Shown here: positions 15,411 through 24,411 of the stretch, one piece after another
How the letters are laid out: every line of letters starts with the position of its first letter
Position numbering within the stretch: position 1 is the first letter of the stretch
Source: CAYZJV01 sp964482325
GTDB lineage: Bacteria > Spirochaetota > Spirochaetia > Sphaerochaetales > Sphaerochaetaceae
Direction of reading: 5' to 3'
NCBI GenBank assembly: GCA_964482325.1
Contig: CAYZXD010000020.1
Coordinates: 1-41,759 of the forward strand
Length of the DNA: 41,759 bases
Notes under the pieces: generated by a model
What the model was told of the DNA's origin: nothing
Databases searched by the model: none
The model's input: only the letters and a program-made list of their open reading frames with translations
Translations under genes and position numbers: made by a program

Positions 15411-17740
15411 CAGAGGACCTCAAGGAAAATGGCCGTTTGGAGATGGTTATCGAGAGCCACACCAAAAAGCACGTCAATATTCTCAAAAGCGATACCGGCT
15501 GCAAGGGAACCCGAGTATTCAATCGGCCCGAGAGAGCTGAACGGTAAGCCTGCATTACAGACAAACGGTGCCTCTTGTGAAAGGAGATCAAAGACAGACT
15601 CACCGCGGGAGGAAACTGTAAACATTGCCTGGAGTACCACCTGAGGAAGGGAAGTGGTCACCCAATGTTGATACTTAAGTCGCCCAATCACCATATCATC
15701 GACAAGGGTATGAGCCTGATAGGAGGGAACTCCCCGTGATCCGCCGTAATCGAAGTAGGATTGTTTTCTCGGATGGGTCACGTGGGAGGATCCTGCATGA
15801 AGATCAAAAGCAATCACATTTCGATCTCCCAGGGGGATCGAGTTCTGCAATCTCCCTTCGATGCGGTATCCAAACGGATTCCCTATCTCTGCCACTGCCT
15901 GATAATCAAATCGGAATCCGGATCGGGGGAAGAACCGATACGGTAACGTAGTGTACACGCCTTCAGTGCGCAGTGAAACAATGGCCGCCTCTCTTCCGAT
16001 TACTGATTCGCCGTACCAGATATAATCAAAATCTGCCGCTACGGTATACATGGCATCAAGATTCGGACGATACGTAAATAACAGTTCTGACGTAACCATC
16101 CGATCGCGCACATCGAGTTCTCGTCGGGCATCCCGGAGATTCAACGGATGGATCCCTCCCGTTACATACCCTGCTCGCAAACCCGCATCAATATGGTCGG
16201 TAAGGGCGGTCTCCAGCAGAGAAGCAAAGGTAAGAGCATCATCGTTCGATAACATGGCCATGAACGTGGTATCCGAATCAAATAATTCATACTGGTAGTA
16301 GCGAAGGGCAAAATCGGGGGTAAAGTGAAACCGCACCGCATCATCAGATGGTATCACCAGTGAAACGGCTCCAAAGACACCTGCAGAGATCGTGGAACGC
16401 TTACGGGGAAACTGCCGGGTAAGTATGGTGAGGTTCCCATACGTTGTATTGGCTTTTCCTGGCTTTGCATCGGTATAATCATACGAAACCGTGGCAAACA
16501 TACCTGAATTCCGCAGTTGTTCAAACCGCTGATTCAATTCTTTTTTCTTCGTGTTATCGAGCGGGTATCCCACGAAATCAGCAAAGAGGGAGAGATCCAA
16601 GGATATCTGATTTTGATATGTACCGATGGTTTGGTGAGACACCCTATCGACATAGACATCAGGAAGTGAGAAATAGGGACCATACCGATCAGGATCTTTT
16701 ATTCGTAATGGACGGATAGTACTGATGTGCTCGGCAAGACGGGAGAAGTCGGCATCATGCTGGAGCGCACTATTTTCACCCACAGCGATAATCTCATCAA
16801 CCTCTAAAAAATCAAGAATATCATGTTCGTGCAATTCAGGAGTGATCAGTAAATCGGCAAGTTCATTCTGCTCTATCACGGTATTCTTGGTAAGAATGAC
16901 GATCAATTGTGTAAGTACTGCTGTAATGGAGTCCAGTTCTTCATTACTGATTTCGTAATCAACCGCATTCACATCAACCGCAATTACGATATCAGCTCCC
17001 ATTTCCCGTGCAAGCTGTACCGGCATATTATCGACAATACCACCGTCGATTACCATCCGATCACCAACAGGATAGGGAGTAAAAACCAGCGGTATCGAAA
17101 TACTTGAACGAATGGCGGTTACTAAAGAACCTTCTGAGAAGATAATCCGCTCGCCACTGGCTAAATCGGCTCCAATACATCTGAAGGGAATTGCCAATTT
17201 GTCAAAATCGGTAATACCTGCCACTCGGGAGAGGCTATCGTTGAGCATATGGAGAATTCTCTGATCCCCGATAATTCCCGAAGTACTTCCCAAGCCACCT
17301 TCATCAAACCCGAGTACAAACAGGTTGTCACGATCTCTTCTGAGCGGCATCGGTTCGACGCGAACGGGACTTTGCGCGGGAAGCGCAAACAGCTCCACCA
17401 TATCATATGACTGAATCAGACGTCTCATATCGCCCGGAGAATACCCGGCGGCATACAGGCCACCTACGAGACTTCCCATACTGGTTCCAAGTACCATATC
17501 GATGGGAATACCATGGCGTTCCACTGCTTCGATAATCGGGATATGGGCAAATCCCCGTGCTCCCCCTCCCGATAGTACCAAAGCTATCTTGATCGGTGCA
17601 TCTTCATGATATCCATAGGAAGTGACCTGCATCAATGAGTTTCCCAATACAAAGGTTCTCGGTTGATCATCGGCGATCAGATGCGTAGCACAGAGACAGA
17701 GGAGCACACCTATCACAATGAGAGATCTATGTTTCATCAT
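15410..17740 (-). CDS. Patatin-like phospholipase with POTRA and beta-barrel (type Vd secretion)
   Basis: A 776-residue exported protein when started at the ATG at 17740 (signal MMKHRSLIVIGVLL.., cleavage near LIADD). The patatin domain (about 48-330) has the oxyanion glycines LSGGGARG, serine nucleophile S87 in GTSMG and aspartate D232 in DGGIVDN, all intact. A POTRA-like segment follows (about 360-440, DVYVDRVSHQTIGTYQ). The last 320 residues alternate hydrophobic and polar, with repeated YxYxxF patterns, like an Omp85-type 16-strand barrel. This is the PlpD/FplA layout, a surface-exposed phospholipase A. The final residues (AIFLEVL) lack the usual aromatic ending. It overlaps fmt by 14 nt. 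Confidence 0.87.
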   Translation of the reverse strand: MMKHRSLIVIGVLLCLCATHLIADDQPRTFVLGNSLMQVTSYGYHEDAPIKIALVLSGGGARGFAHIPIIEAVERHGIPIDMVLGTSMGSLVGGLYAAGYSPGDMRRLIQSYDMVELFALPAQSPVRVEPMPLRRDRDNLFVLGFDEGGLGSTSGIIGDQRILHMLNDSLSRVAGITDFDKLAIPFRCIGADLASGERIIFSEGSLVTAIRSSISIPLVFTPYPVGDRMVIDGGIVDNMPVQLAREMGADIVIAVDVNAVDYEISNEELDSITAVLTQLIVILTKNTVIEQNELADLLITPELHEHDILDFLEVDEIIAVGENSALQHDADFSRLAEHISTIRPLRIKDPDRYGPYFSLPDVYVDRVSHQTIGTYQNQISLDLSLFADFVGYPLDNTKKKELNQRFEQLRNSGMFATVSYDYTDAKPGKANTTYGNLTILTRQFPRKRSTISAGVFGAVSLVIPSDDAVRFHFTPDFALRYYQYELFDSDTTFMAMLSNDDALTFASLLETALTDHIDAGLRAGYVTGGIHPLNLRDARRELDVRDRMVTSELLFTYRPNLDAMYTVAADFDYIWYGESVIGREAAIVSLRTEGVYTTLPYRFFPRSGFRFDYQAVAEIGNPFGYRIEGRLQNSIPLGDRNVIAFDLHAGSSHVTHPRKQSYFDYGGSRGVPSYQAHTLVDDMVIGRLKYQHWVTTSLPQVVLQAMFTVSSRGESVFDLLSQEAPFVCNAGLPFSSLGPIEYSGSLAAGIAFENIDVLFGVALDNHLQTAIFLEVL

Positions 17741-18692
17741 CAGTTCCAAGAACCGCCCCAATGATTGATGGATTACCATTCAGGAAAGCTGCACTGTCCA
17801 TCTCTTTTTTCTGTGCCAACTGCACACGGGTAACATACAGGATGCCGTCACCACACGCAACGGCAAGTCCTTTTTTCTTAACCATGCGCAATACCGTCCC
17901 CGGTACTATCATCTCCGGCAATGGCTCATGCGGGAGATCAAACACTGAACCGTAGACTCCCGTAATGAGCAGCCGGATACCATGAAACGTAGTACTCGCC
18001 TTCGGCCATGGGAACAGGGCTCTTACTTTGCTATGTATGTCAGCACAACTGGCATGCCAATCAATGGTGCCATCCGCTTTGGCAAGCATACGGGTATAGG
18101 TCGCTTTCTGATGGTTCTGGGGGAATTCCACCAGTTTTCCTTCCATGAGATCCCGTACCGTACGTACAATAAGATCAGAGGCCTGCGGTGCCACTATATG
18201 TTCAAGTTGAGCAGTTGTTTCCGTTCCATCTAGGGCAATCTCTTCTGAGGCAAGGATGTTTCCACTGTCAATATCCTGAACTATTCGCTGCACCGTAATG
18301 CCGGTAGTCCGTTCCCCATGCAACAGGGCAAACTGGAGAGGCGCACACCCACGATAAGCAGGAAGTAGTGAAGGATGGATGTTCATTGCTCCACGAGAGA
18401 AAATTGCTAAGAATTTGGGACCAAAAATATGAGAGCAGGCGAACGAAATCAGCAGATCAGGCGCTAAGGAGGCTACCTGTTCCCGTGCCTCCCGACGAAC
18501 CCGTTCAGTTTGTATTACCGGAATACCCAGTTGCTGCGCAGCCTGTTTCACCGGAGGCATTTCCACATGCCGCCCCCGGCCTGCGGGTCGATCAGGATTG
18601 GTAAGCACGCCCACCACAGTAAACTGCTGTGCGAGGGCCTGCAAAGCAGGTACTGACAGTTCAGGATTCCCTGCAAACAGAATACGGGGCAT
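17727..18692 (-). CDS. fmt: Methionyl-tRNA formyltransferase
   Basis: A 321-residue enzyme that formylates initiator Met-tRNA. The start is the ATG at 18692 (MPRILFAGNPELSVPAL), 1 nt after the def stop; the frame's upstream extension only shadows def. The catalytic trio is N104, H106 (MNIHPSLLPAYRG) and D142 (QDIDSGNIL). The C-terminal tRNA-binding domain spans about 205-321. Pairing with def is the common bacterial arrangement. Confidence 0.95.
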   Translation of the reverse strand: MPRILFAGNPELSVPALQALAQQFTVVGVLTNPDRPAGRGRHVEMPPVKQAAQQLGIPVIQTERVRREAREQVASLAPDLLISFACSHIFGPKFLAIFSRGAMNIHPSLLPAYRGCAPLQFALLHGERTTGITVQRIVQDIDSGNILASEEIALDGTETTAQLEHIVAPQASDLIVRTVRDLMEGKLVEFPQNHQKATYTRMLAKADGTIDWHASCADIHSKVRALFPWPKASTTFHGIRLLITGVYGSVFDLPHEPLPEMIVPGTVLRMVKKKGLAVACGDGILYVTRVQLAQKKEMDSAAFLNGNPSIIGAVLGTDDET

Positions 18693-18693
18693 A

Positions 18694-19197
18694 TTACCGT
18701 CGAGCATGGCGTTTCTTGCGTCTTTCATACGCTGCGACCAGAGCCTCTCGTTCCTTTTCTTCCATTCGATCGATGAAGAGTACACCGTTAAGATGATCAT
18801 ATTCATGCTGCATCACACGAGCAAGCAGTCCCTCAGCCCGCGTAATAAACGGTTTGCCCGTAATGTCCTGAGCCTGCATAGTAATACGAAGCGGCCTGAT
18901 AATATCATGATAGACCCCGGGAATACTCAGACATCCCTCTTCATAGACTCCCTGATCTTCACTGGTCTCGATGATCTCGGGATTAATACATACCAGCCGC
19001 TCTCCCGGCTTTCGGGTATCAACCACAAAAAGACGACTGGGTACGCCGACTTGAGGAGCTGCCAGACCGATACCGTCAGATTCGCCCATCGTTTCGAACA
19101 TGGCATCGACGAATATCGCCAGCGCGTTATCGAATACGGTCACGCGTTCCGCTTTCTCACGCAATACTTCTTCACCTAAGGTATAGACATCTAACAT
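18694..19197 (-). CDS. def: Peptide deformylase
   Basis: A 167-residue metalloenzyme that removes N-formyl groups from nascent proteins. The three motifs are intact: GIGLAAPQVG (42-51), EGCLS with metal ligand C89, and QHEYDH with H131, E132 and H135. I start it at the ATG at 19197 (MLDVYTLGEEVL), which fits the family. A TTG 12 codons upstream is the -35 box rather than a start. There is no Shine-Dalgarno; instead TATGAT ends 6 nt before the ATG, so the mRNA may be leaderless. Confidence 0.94.
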   Translation of the reverse strand: MLDVYTLGEEVLREKAERVTVFDNALAIFVDAMFETMGESDGIGLAAPQVGVPSRLFVVDTRKPGERLVCINPEIIETSEDQGVYEEGCLSIPGVYHDIIRPLRITMQAQDITGKPFITRAEGLLARVMQHEYDHLNGVLFIDRMEEKEREALVAAYERRKKRHARR

Positions 19198-19203
19198 AGC
19201 TAT

Positions 19204-19233
19204 ATCATACTGACAAAGCACGCGAGTGGTCAA
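19204..19233 (-). promoter_or_regulatory. Candidate def-fmt promoter giving a leaderless transcript
   Basis: On the minus strand TTGACC (19228-19233), 18-bp spacer, TATGAT (19204-19209), then six bases and the def ATG. It begins 3 nt after the priA stop, so def-fmt and the genes after it can form their own transcription unit. Confidence 0.6.
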
Positions 19234-19236
19234 CGT

Positions 19237-21213
19237 TCAGAGCATCTGCAATGGATCAATATCGATTTCAAGGTAAACCCCCGAGGGAGGGGTATACTGC
19301 ATCCGCACTGCAGTAGTGATTTGAAGGACTCTGGCTGCGTTACGGCCGCGAAGAACCAGATGATGTCGCCAGTTGCCGGCAATACGTTCCAGCGGACAGG
19401 GAGCACTTCCCATGATATCGGGAAGATCATCACTGGAGACTGTCGGAGCAAGCTGTTCTAGCAGTTGTTCGACAATACTGCGTAGCCGTTCCATCTCATT
19501 CACGGTGCGAATCTTTTGCTTTCCTCTGATCACAAAATTCACCATCCGACGATAGGGAGGAAATCCGGCAGATTTCCGCATCTCCAGTTCCTGCTGATAA
19601 AAAGCAGCAAGATTTCCCTGACAGGCAAGTGCAATGGCACTGTTCTCCGGATGGTACGTCTGCACAATGACACGACCGGCGTCATTGTACCGGCCCGTTC
19701 GCCCGCTGACTTGTATAATGAGAGAAAACGTGCGTTCCTGAGCACGAAAATCGGGAAGATTCAGCGCACTATCGGCCAGCACTATCCCAACGAGATCAAC
19801 GAGGGGGAAATTAAGTCCCTTGGCCACCATCTGCGTCCCAAGCAGGATATCGGTCTTTCCTGCTCTGAAATCAGAAAGCACCGATGCGACTGTATCCTTT
19901 TTCCGTGCGGTATCGGTATCGAGACGGGCAATCCGGGCCTGCGGGAACAGTTGCTTCACTTCACTTTCCACCATTTCGGTGCCGAAGGTTCCGTACCCGA
20001 CATCAACAGAAGCACATGAGGGACAGACAGAAACCGGCATCTGTGAATATCCGCAATAGTGGCACATCATCCGATGTGCCGATTTATGATAGGTAAGGGA
20101 AACAGAACAGTGGGGACAGCTCATCTCATATCCACAGGCATTACAGTGGAAGAAATGGCTGAATCCCCGCCGATTGAGAAACAAAATAGTCTGACGACCG
20201 TGATTCAGCGTTTTCTGGATAGCTTCTCTCAGAGCCCTCGACAACAGCCGCTGTTCAGCGAGCATATTCACCACAGAAATCTCCGGCGGTCTCCCTCCGG
20301 CTACCCGATTCGGCAGATAATGCTGAATCACATGACCTTCCTGGATCATGTGCCAAGCTTCAAGCGAAGGGGTGGCGCTGCCCATCACTAAAAGGGCCTG
20401 TACATCCAATACCCGCTTCTGTGCAACCTGCCGGGCATGGTATCGAGGCACATTTCCTGACTTGTAGGAATTCTCATGCTCTTCATCAATAATGATCAGA
20501 CCCAGACGGGTAAAAGGGGCAAATACGGCACTTCGCGCTCCGATGACCATCTGAATTTCATCTCTTCTGATACGGCGCCAGATGGCGATCCGTTGTGATG
20601 GTGTCATTCCTGAGTGAAGGATGGCTACCTGATTCTCAAATCGTTTCGACACCTGTTGTGCCAACTGGTGTGTCAGGGTGATCTCCGGAACGAGATAGAT
20701 CACCTGTCTGCCTGATGCTATCACGTGCTCGGCAACTCGAAGAAAGACTTCACTCTTTCCGGAACCGGTAACTCCATACACATAGTGCAATGGCTGTGTA
20801 CTCTGAGAGATTTCATCAATAGCCTGCTGCTGTTCCAAAGAAAGATGTTCATCGGCAATGGCGAGTTCCTGTTCATCAATAGGCATCACGGGAGGATCAA
20901 CATCCCGTCGTCCGCCGGGAATCATGCAGCTGAGTGCTTCTCCTTCACTGCACACGTACCAGCGGGACATCCATACAGCAAGAGCTATTTCCTGCCTGCC
21001 ATAGAGTGGCTGCGTATCAATCACCCGTTTCACATCCTTGATAACAAACGGCACATCCTCGACAGTCTGGTGTGTATCAACGACATAGGCAGTGACCTCT
21101 CGTGCTCCAAAGGGTACTTGAACCCGCATACCGATATCGCACATAAGACCCTCAGGCACTGCATAGGTGAAACGACGGTCAAGCGGATTGTTCAGTACTA
21201 CTTCAACATACAT
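19237..21213 (-). CDS. priA: Primosomal protein N' (replication restart helicase)
   Basis: A 658-residue superfamily 2 helicase that reloads the replisome at stalled forks. The N-terminal DNA-binding domain starts MYVEVVLNNPLDRRFTY. The Walker A is GVTGSGKSE with K153, the Walker B box is DEEH, and the zinc-ribbon cysteines run CNAC, CPHC, CHYC, CPSC. The later helicase motifs GTQMVAKG and QVSGRTGR are present. It is shorter than E. coli PriA (732). AGGGGG lies upstream of the ATG, and the start is 3 nt from the glycosylase gene. Confidence 0.95.
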   Translation of the reverse strand: MYVEVVLNNPLDRRFTYAVPEGLMCDIGMRVQVPFGAREVTAYVVDTHQTVEDVPFVIKDVKRVIDTQPLYGRQEIALAVWMSRWYVCSEGEALSCMIPGGRRDVDPPVMPIDEQELAIADEHLSLEQQQAIDEISQSTQPLHYVYGVTGSGKSEVFLRVAEHVIASGRQVIYLVPEITLTHQLAQQVSKRFENQVAILHSGMTPSQRIAIWRRIRRDEIQMVIGARSAVFAPFTRLGLIIIDEEHENSYKSGNVPRYHARQVAQKRVLDVQALLVMGSATPSLEAWHMIQEGHVIQHYLPNRVAGGRPPEISVVNMLAEQRLLSRALREAIQKTLNHGRQTILFLNRRGFSHFFHCNACGYEMSCPHCSVSLTYHKSAHRMMCHYCGYSQMPVSVCPSCASVDVGYGTFGTEMVESEVKQLFPQARIARLDTDTARKKDTVASVLSDFRAGKTDILLGTQMVAKGLNFPLVDLVGIVLADSALNLPDFRAQERTFSLIIQVSGRTGRYNDAGRVIVQTYHPENSAIALACQGNLAAFYQQELEMRKSAGFPPYRRMVNFVIRGKQKIRTVNEMERLRSIVEQLLEQLAPTVSSDDLPDIMGSAPCPLERIAGNWRHHLVLRGRNAARVLQITTAVRMQYTPPSGVYLEIDIDPLQML

Positions 21214-21216
21214 ACC

Positions 21217-21975
21217 CTACCCCCTGGAGCCGGGAATGGGCATATTGATCAGCTGGGCTACCCGCTTGAGGTCTTCCCATACGGGAGCCCGCAACTGTAG
21301 ATTCCTCAACACGGCAGCAGGATGGTACGTTACAACTACCGGAATCTGCTGGTACCGATATACTGTGGTACGAAGATTTTTCAAGGCATCACTACGCCCA
21401 AGGAGAAACCGGGCAGCCACCTTGCCTACACAGAGTATGGCATCAGGTTTGACCAGAGCAACCTGACGAATGAGGTACGGCATACAGGCAGCAGCCTCCT
21501 CTTCAAGAGGATCCCGGTTCCCTGGAGGTCGACATTTTACCACATTGGCAATATAGGTGTTGGTTTCTCGGGAAAGACCGATCGCCTTGAGCCAGGAATC
21601 AAGATAGACTCCTGCCCTGCCGACGAATGGCCGTCCTGTAGCATTTTCATCTGCGCCCGGACCTTCTCCTATTACCATCAATCGTGCATTGATTACTCCT
21701 TCGCCCGGAACTGCATGACGCCGTGTCTGTGCCAGTGCGCATCGATCGCAGGTTCGCACCATCGTTTCAATCTGCGCAAGCGAGGCGCGTTCCATTACCT
21801 GCGCGGCCGCCTGCTGCTCATCGGGAATCAGCTGCTGGGCACGTACGGTGAAATCGGGGATATCCTGCTGTGGTGATGAGCCGAGATATTGCTGCACTTC
21901 ATCAAAGAGGGTCCAGGTTCGCTCAAGGGTCTGAGCAAGTGCCTGCTGTGTTTCTTGTTTATCAGTAGGGGTCAT
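21217..21975 (-). CDS. Family 4 (iron-sulfur) uracil-DNA glycosylase
   Basis: A 252-residue base-excision repair enzyme. After an N-terminal helical extension of about 75 residues comes the Fe-S type UDG: cysteine pairs CDRC and VKC..AAC for the [4Fe-4S] cluster, the uracil-binding motif GEGPGADEN, GRPFVGRAG, and the C-terminal VTYHPAAVLR. Type 4 glycosylases remove uracil from deaminated DNA. It overlaps truA by 14 nt, and a weak AGGA precedes the ATG. Confidence 0.9.
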   Translation of the reverse strand: MTPTDKQETQQALAQTLERTWTLFDEVQQYLGSSPQQDIPDFTVRAQQLIPDEQQAAAQVMERASLAQIETMVRTCDRCALAQTRRHAVPGEGVINARLMVIGEGPGADENATGRPFVGRAGVYLDSWLKAIGLSRETNTYIANVVKCRPPGNRDPLEEEAAACMPYLIRQVALVKPDAILCVGKVAARFLLGRSDALKNLRTTVYRYQQIPVVVTYHPAAVLRNLQLRAPVWEDLKRVAQLINMPIPGSRG

Positions 21976-22774
21976 AATCTATCCTATAGAGGTACAGTCC
22001 CTCAGCAGGTGCGGTTCTTCCTGCTTCCATACGCTGCCGGCTCTCAAGACGACGGATAAACTCCTCGGGGGGAACCTCCTGCTCACCGAGCTGCAGCATC
22101 GTTCCGACCATGGATCGTACCTGATGCATTAAAAATGCATTACCGCTGACGGTGTACACAAGGAGGTTGCCTTTCCACTGAGACGGCTCGATATGGAATG
22201 AACTGTGATATATATCGCGAACCTTCGATTCACTCTGATCTGCTGCTGCACAAAAAGTGGTAAAATCATGCGTCCCCGTGATTGCTTCCGCATAGCCATT
22301 TAAGAGCTCCAAAGGAGGAAACTTCCGTATGCGACATACCCGATTTCGTTCAAATGGGGTAAGTGAGGAGAGTTCTTTACTATAATACCGATATTCGCGG
22401 CATATCGAGGTAAACCGGGCATGGAACCGATCAGAGACCTCACTACTGGCAAAAATGCGAACATCCCGGGGGAGAAGCTGATTCAACGCAACCGCAAAAG
22501 CTGCTGCCGGCACCCGCTGGTTGGAGCAATCGAAATGAGCAACCTGCCCGATAGCATGCACTTTCGCATCAGTTCTTCCCGAACCTTGTACCCGCACCTG
22601 TTCAGCAATGATACGATAGAGAGCCTGTTCAATTTCCTCCTGTACAGTACGTCCCGATTTTTGCCGTTGCCACCCGAAAAAATTCGCCCCATCATAGCTG
22701 ATATCCAACCGTATTCTCCGCTTTCCCTGATCAATGGGAAATTCAGATGGACGTTTCCAATCACTCCGCGCCAT
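21962..22774 (-). CDS. truA: tRNA pseudouridine(38-40) synthase
   Basis: A 270-residue enzyme that converts uridines 38-40 of the anticodon stem to pseudouridine. The catalytic aspartate is D69 in GSGRTDAKVHA. ISYDGANFFGWQRQ and FLMHQVRSMVG are family motifs. The start is the ATG at 22774, with TGGAGG 6 nt upstream, in preference to the frame's ATG at 22795. It overlaps acpS by 14 nt. Confidence 0.95.
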   Translation of the reverse strand: MARSDWKRPSEFPIDQGKRRIRLDISYDGANFFGWQRQKSGRTVQEEIEQALYRIIAEQVRVQGSGRTDAKVHAIGQVAHFDCSNQRVPAAAFAVALNQLLPRDVRIFASSEVSDRFHARFTSICREYRYYSKELSSLTPFERNRVCRIRKFPPLELLNGYAEAITGTHDFTTFCAAADQSESKVRDIYHSSFHIEPSQWKGNLLVYTVSGNAFLMHQVRSMVGTMLQLGEQEVPPEEFIRRLESRQRMEAGRTAPAEGLYLYRIDYDPY

Positions 22775-23159
22775 GCGAAGCCTCCAGTACAACAAAAGCT
22801 ATCGCCAGTGATTTCTCATGGGTGATACTCACATGAATCTGGGTGTTATCGAGAGCGTGGGCAAGGAGCACTTCACGATCAAGGGCAATTGAAGGGTTTC
22901 CAAGATCGTCTGTTATCACGGCAATCTGACTCGGTGAAATACCCCGGAATCCTGTTCCAAGTGCCTTCACCAATGCCTCTTTTGCAGCAAATCGGGATGC
23001 AAGATACTCAGATTGCTTAGCTGCAACGATCGTCTGCACTTCTGCAACTTCTTTCGGGTGAAACATGCGGGCAATGACATGTGAACCCATCCGATCCATA
23101 TTCATTCTCTCAATGGAGACGGCATCAACTCCTATACCGCGAATGGTGTTTGCACTCAC
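22761..23159 (-). CDS. acpS: Holo-[acyl-carrier-protein] synthase
   Basis: A 132-residue enzyme that transfers 4'-phosphopantetheine from CoA to ACP. The magnesium ligands are D12 (GIGVDAVSIERM) and E61 (RFAAKEALVKALG); SITHEKSLAIAFV closes the fold. The start is a GTG with GGTGG upstream. It overlaps cdaR by 4 nt. Confidence 0.94.
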   Translation of the reverse strand: MSANTIRGIGVDAVSIERMNMDRMGSHVIARMFHPKEVAEVQTIVAAKQSEYLASRFAAKEALVKALGTGFRGISPSQIAVITDDLGNPSIALDREVLLAHALDNTQIHVSITHEKSLAIAFVVLEASHGAE

Positions 23160-23587
23160 AAGTCACCACCTACAGCACTATCAATGGGTTGCTGCGTTTT
23201 TTTCTTAAAGAATACGCGGAGCATTTCCGGTTGCGTAGAGAAAGCAACATCAATCGAAATAAATGACGGATCTGCATGCAGTAACACGGGTGCTGATGCA
23301 ACTCCTTCCTGAGAAACCCGGGAGTAATCGACTACCGCATCGATCGCGGTCGGATCAATCATCCCGATGTATCGCTCGTCTGTCCGGATACGCAGGATCA
23401 CCGATTCTGCTATGGTGCTAGTTGCCTCATAACTCTCGGGGAGGATTACCTGTAACGGGATCTCAACCGATCGTGTATTGAGCGTTGCAAAGGAAATCAC
23501 CAGATACACGCCAATTGCAAGGAGCAGCGAGAACACCTTGGTCGGCCAGTTATCCAGAATCGTACGCCACAGATCATTCAGTTTCAT
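23156..23587 (-). CDS. cdaR: CdaA regulator, YbbR-domain protein
   Basis: A 143-residue protein with one N-terminal membrane helix (about 15-35: KVFSLLLAIGVYLVI) and a single extracytoplasmic YbbR-like domain. Firmicute CdaR carries several YbbR repeats, so this is a minimal version. The call rests on the position directly after cdaA and on the N-terminal pattern NWPTKVFSLLLA. GAGGTGA precedes the chosen ATG. It likely tunes the cyclase through the membrane. Confidence 0.78.
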   Translation of the reverse strand: MKLNDLWRTILDNWPTKVFSLLLAIGVYLVISFATLNTRSVEIPLQVILPESYEATSTIAESVILRIRTDERYIGMIDPTAIDAVVDYSRVSQEGVASAPVLLHADPSFISIDVAFSTQPEMLRVFFKKKTQQPIDSAVGGDL

Positions 23588-24386
23588 CAGCACTCACCTC
23601 CGACATCTCCTGAGGAGTAACATCATGATAGCTGAACAATGCAAGCAACATCCGTTTTACCGTGGGTACATCCAAATCGTAATAAAGATTCGCATTGTAG
23701 GTCAGACTGATCGCTCCTGTCTCCTCTGAGACAATGAGGACGATGGCATCTGACTCTTCTGCCAGACCAAGAGCTGCCCGGTGACGGGTACCGAAACTCT
23801 TCTTAATATCGGTCTGTTCACTGAGCGGCAGATAACAGCCCGCAGCAAGAATCTTTCCCCCCTGAACTACCACGGCTCCATCATGTAACGGGGTATCATG
23901 ATCGAATATGGTGAGGATCAGGGCACTTGATAAATCTGCATTCACCCGGGTTCCTGAATCAATGACTCCCTTGATTCCCAGATGGCGGGTAAAGACAATC
24001 AGTGCTCCACGGTTCTTTGAAACCAGTACCGTACAGGCGTTCAGGATCACATCAATCTGTTCGGCTGTGGTCTGCGTTCCAATACGGAACAACCGGCTTC
24101 GTCCGCTGAACAGCTGCGTGAAAGCTCTTCTCAGCTCCGGCTGATACACCACACAGATAAAAATAACCATGGGAATCGTAAGATACCGATAGAGCCACAG
24201 GAATACCGTAAGGTTCAGTATGCGTGATATGCTATATACCGCTATGAGGATAAATACAAGGCGGGCAATCTGCTGGGCTTTGGTTTGGGCAACTGCTTTA
24301 TGAAACCGGTAGAAGAGATACGTTAATGTCCCGATCTGAATAAGCGGGGACAGTACACCCCATACGGTGTTTACCACGGTCATCAC
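23574..24386 (-). CDS. cdaA: Diadenylate cyclase (c-di-AMP synthase), membrane type
   Basis: A 270-residue enzyme that condenses two ATP into c-di-AMP, a second messenger for potassium, osmotic and cell-wall control. Three membrane helices lie at about 10-28, 40-60 and 65-82. The DAC domain (about 100-250) has the catalytic DGA (169-171) and GTRHRAA (199-205) motifs intact. A GGGAG precedes the ATG. The usual firmicute partner glmM is not downstream; acpS is. Confidence 0.94.
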   Translation of the reverse strand: MMTVVNTVWGVLSPLIQIGTLTYLFYRFHKAVAQTKAQQIARLVFILIAVYSISRILNLTVFLWLYRYLTIPMVIFICVVYQPELRRAFTQLFSGRSRLFRIGTQTTAEQIDVILNACTVLVSKNRGALIVFTRHLGIKGVIDSGTRVNADLSSALILTIFDHDTPLHDGAVVVQGGKILAAGCYLPLSEQTDIKKSFGTRHRAALGLAEESDAIVLIVSEETGAISLTYNANLYYDLDVPTVKRMLLALFSYHDVTPQEMSEVSADETE

Positions 24387-24411
24387 GCTATTATCTCCCT
24401 ATCTCTCACGA

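Noticed and set aside
19198..19233. TTG at 19233 as start of def
   Set aside because: It adds 12 residues absent from the family and coincides with a good -35 box; the ATG at 19197 fits the alignment.
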